A stretch of 64,000 nucleotides of DNA from Xanthocytophaga agilis (GTDB taxonomy: Bacteria; Bacteroidota; Bacteroidia; Cytophagales; 172606-1), in the NCBI RefSeq assembly GCF_030068605.1, contig NZ_JASJOU010000005.1, positions 434,001-498,000 on the forward strand, in the 5' to 3' direction. This document shows positions 63,166-64,000 of the stretch, in pieces. Under the pieces are notes generated by a model, which was not told the origin of the DNA, did no database searches, and was given only the letters and a program-made list of their open reading frames with translations. Numbering within the stretch: position 1 is the first letter of the stretch; every line of letters starts with the position of its first letter. The position numbers and the translations under genes were made by a program.

Positions 63166-64000
63166 TTGCAACCATTTATTACTATTCAGAACGTTTCTGT
63201 CCGAAAATTTGAAAAAATTATCTTTCAACACTTTAACTGGAATCTTCACGAAGGTCAGCACTGGGCTATTATTGGGCCCAACGGATCAGGAAAAAGTACA
63301 TTGTTAGAGGCCTTGGCAGGTAAAATACCATTCATGGGAGGGGCAGCAACCTATCACTTTCTAAAGGATAATGAATGGATAGCTGATTCATTGGAACTGG
63401 TCACTAAAGATTATTCTGGTAATCGTATACTTCAGTCTGCAGCACAATATTATCAACAACGCTTCTATGCCTACGACTCCGAGCATTCTCCTACTGTATG
63501 GGAATTTCTCACAGACCAGATGAAACCTATTGGTACTATTGACGATGCATCTGTAAATCTGGGACTTCCCAAGTATACAGATGATGAAATAAATCAGGCT
63601 GCTGATATACTCAAAATCAGTCATCTGTTATCACGAAAACTGATGACGCTTTCCAATGGTGAAACAAGACGTGTCTTATTAACCCGATCATTCTTAAAAC
63701 AACCTAAGGCCATATTACTTGACATGCCTTTTGTTGGACTGGATGTTGCATCTCGTCAAATTCTTCACACTGTACTAAACCATCTTGCAGAAGCTGGTAC
63801 AACAATTATTATTACTACTACCTCTGATGAGATACCAACCTGTATTACAAATACTCTAACTCTGTCAGCCATAGAAGGTCAGGAAACACCATCTATACAG
63901 GCTAATGCACGTATTCATGCACTGTCCCAGCAAACAGATACCAATTTTGAGTATGCTGTTAAAATGCGGAATGTCACAATATCTTACAATGATAAAAAAG
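63166..64000 (+). CDS. ModF-like tandem ABC ATPase, N-terminal part
   Basis: The gene runs off the right edge; about 278 codons are visible. There is no ATG in the open frame, so I propose the TTG at 63166 (LQPFITIQNVSVRKF); the previous in-frame stop is at 63127. Walker A is GPNGSGKST (residues 37-45), the signature is LSNGETRRVLL, and Walker B reads ILLDMPFVGLDV, in which the usual catalytic Glu is Met. The YAVKMRNVTISYNDKK stretch at the edge begins a second ATPase domain. This is the ModF/PhrA architecture; no membrane partner is visible. Confidence 0.82.
   Translation, partial: MQPFITIQNVSVRKFEKIIFQHFNWNLHEGQHWAIIGPNGSGKSTLLEALAGKIPFMGGAATYHFLKDNEWIADSLELVTKDYSGNRILQSAAQYYQQRFYAYDSEHSPTVWEFLTDQMKPIGTIDDASVNLGLPKYTDDEINQAADILKISHLLSRKLMTLSNGETRRVLLTRSFLKQPKAILLDMPFVGLDVASRQILHTVLNHLAEAGTTIIITTTSDEIPTCITNTLTLSAIEGQETPSIQANARIHALSQQTDTNFEYAVKMRNVTISYNDKK

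Noticed and set aside
1-64000. CRISPR array, tRNA, rRNA, prophage or insertion-sequence transposase
   Set aside because: Spacers were read for regular repeats, cloverleaf patterns and transposase motifs; none were found.

Overview
The window looks like a chromosomal segment of a Bacteroidota bacterium, most likely an aerobic, environmental member of the Cytophagales. The reasons are a SusC/SusD pair with its own ECF sigma factor and FecR-type anti-sigma factor, many short lipoproteins with an SxC or AxC lipobox, a DUF2027-Smr protein, DUF4292, DUF5723 and DUF4136 families, a WbqC-like protein, moderately low GC, and a general lack of strong Shine-Dalgarno sequences. I see no tRNA, rRNA, CRISPR array, prophage or complete insertion sequence. 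Species cannot be named from the sequence alone.

Layout. 1-2.5 kb: 5' end of an rdgB/HAM1 gene, a lipoprotein and an APC permease. 2.6-9.4 kb (all minus): a TPR / DUF4292 lipoprotein / EnvC-like operon, a zinc-ribbon protein and a DUF5723 outer-membrane protein. 9.8-11.3 kb: a DUF2027-Smr protein and an acidic hypothetical. 11.4-20.1 kb: a glycosyltransferase, then SusD, STN-containing SusC, anti-sigma and sigma factor (transcribed sigma to SusD), a complete trans-envelope signalling and uptake module without an adjacent glycoside hydrolase. 20.3-25.8 kb: HD hydrolase, esterase-like lipoprotein, LRR protein and AnmK. 25.9-30.4 kb: NIPSNAP, BON/LysM and BON proteins, a Crp/Fnr regulator with a lipoprotein-like methyltransferase, and a DUF4136 lipoprotein. 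30.6-34.1 kb: WbqC-like protein and ClpC. 34.2-36.1 kb: a T4 Rnl1-like RNA ligase followed by an RlaP-like nucleotidyltransferase, a probable RNA-repair pair. 36.1-43.2 kb: ATP-grasp enzyme, M17 aminopeptidase, YbaB, GT2, PspC and an OmpA/TPR lipoprotein. 43.2-49.0 kb: M23 lipoprotein, MurG, FtsW and two secreted proteins. 49.3-52.5 kb: a large ABCG-type fusion transporter. 52.8-59.2 kb: an operon-like run of CheR, CheB, GAF protein, SiaA-like phosphatase, SiaB-like kinase and SiaC. 59.8-64 kb: asparagine synthase, GT4 glycosyltransferase and the start of a ModF-like tandem ABC ATPase.

The most interesting items are the compact RNA ligase plus RlaP pair; the SiaA/B/C partner-switch set linked to stand-alone CheB and CheR rather than to a diguanylate cyclase; a dispersed non-coding element present twice (about 24.1 kb and 45.0 kb) with an identical 27-bp core and a conserved distal inverted arm; and two unusually long perfect palindromes (66 bp and 50 bp). 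One copy of the dispersed element lies immediately after murG, where the usual division-cluster gene order ends. All functional calls come from reading motifs by eye; no database search was run.
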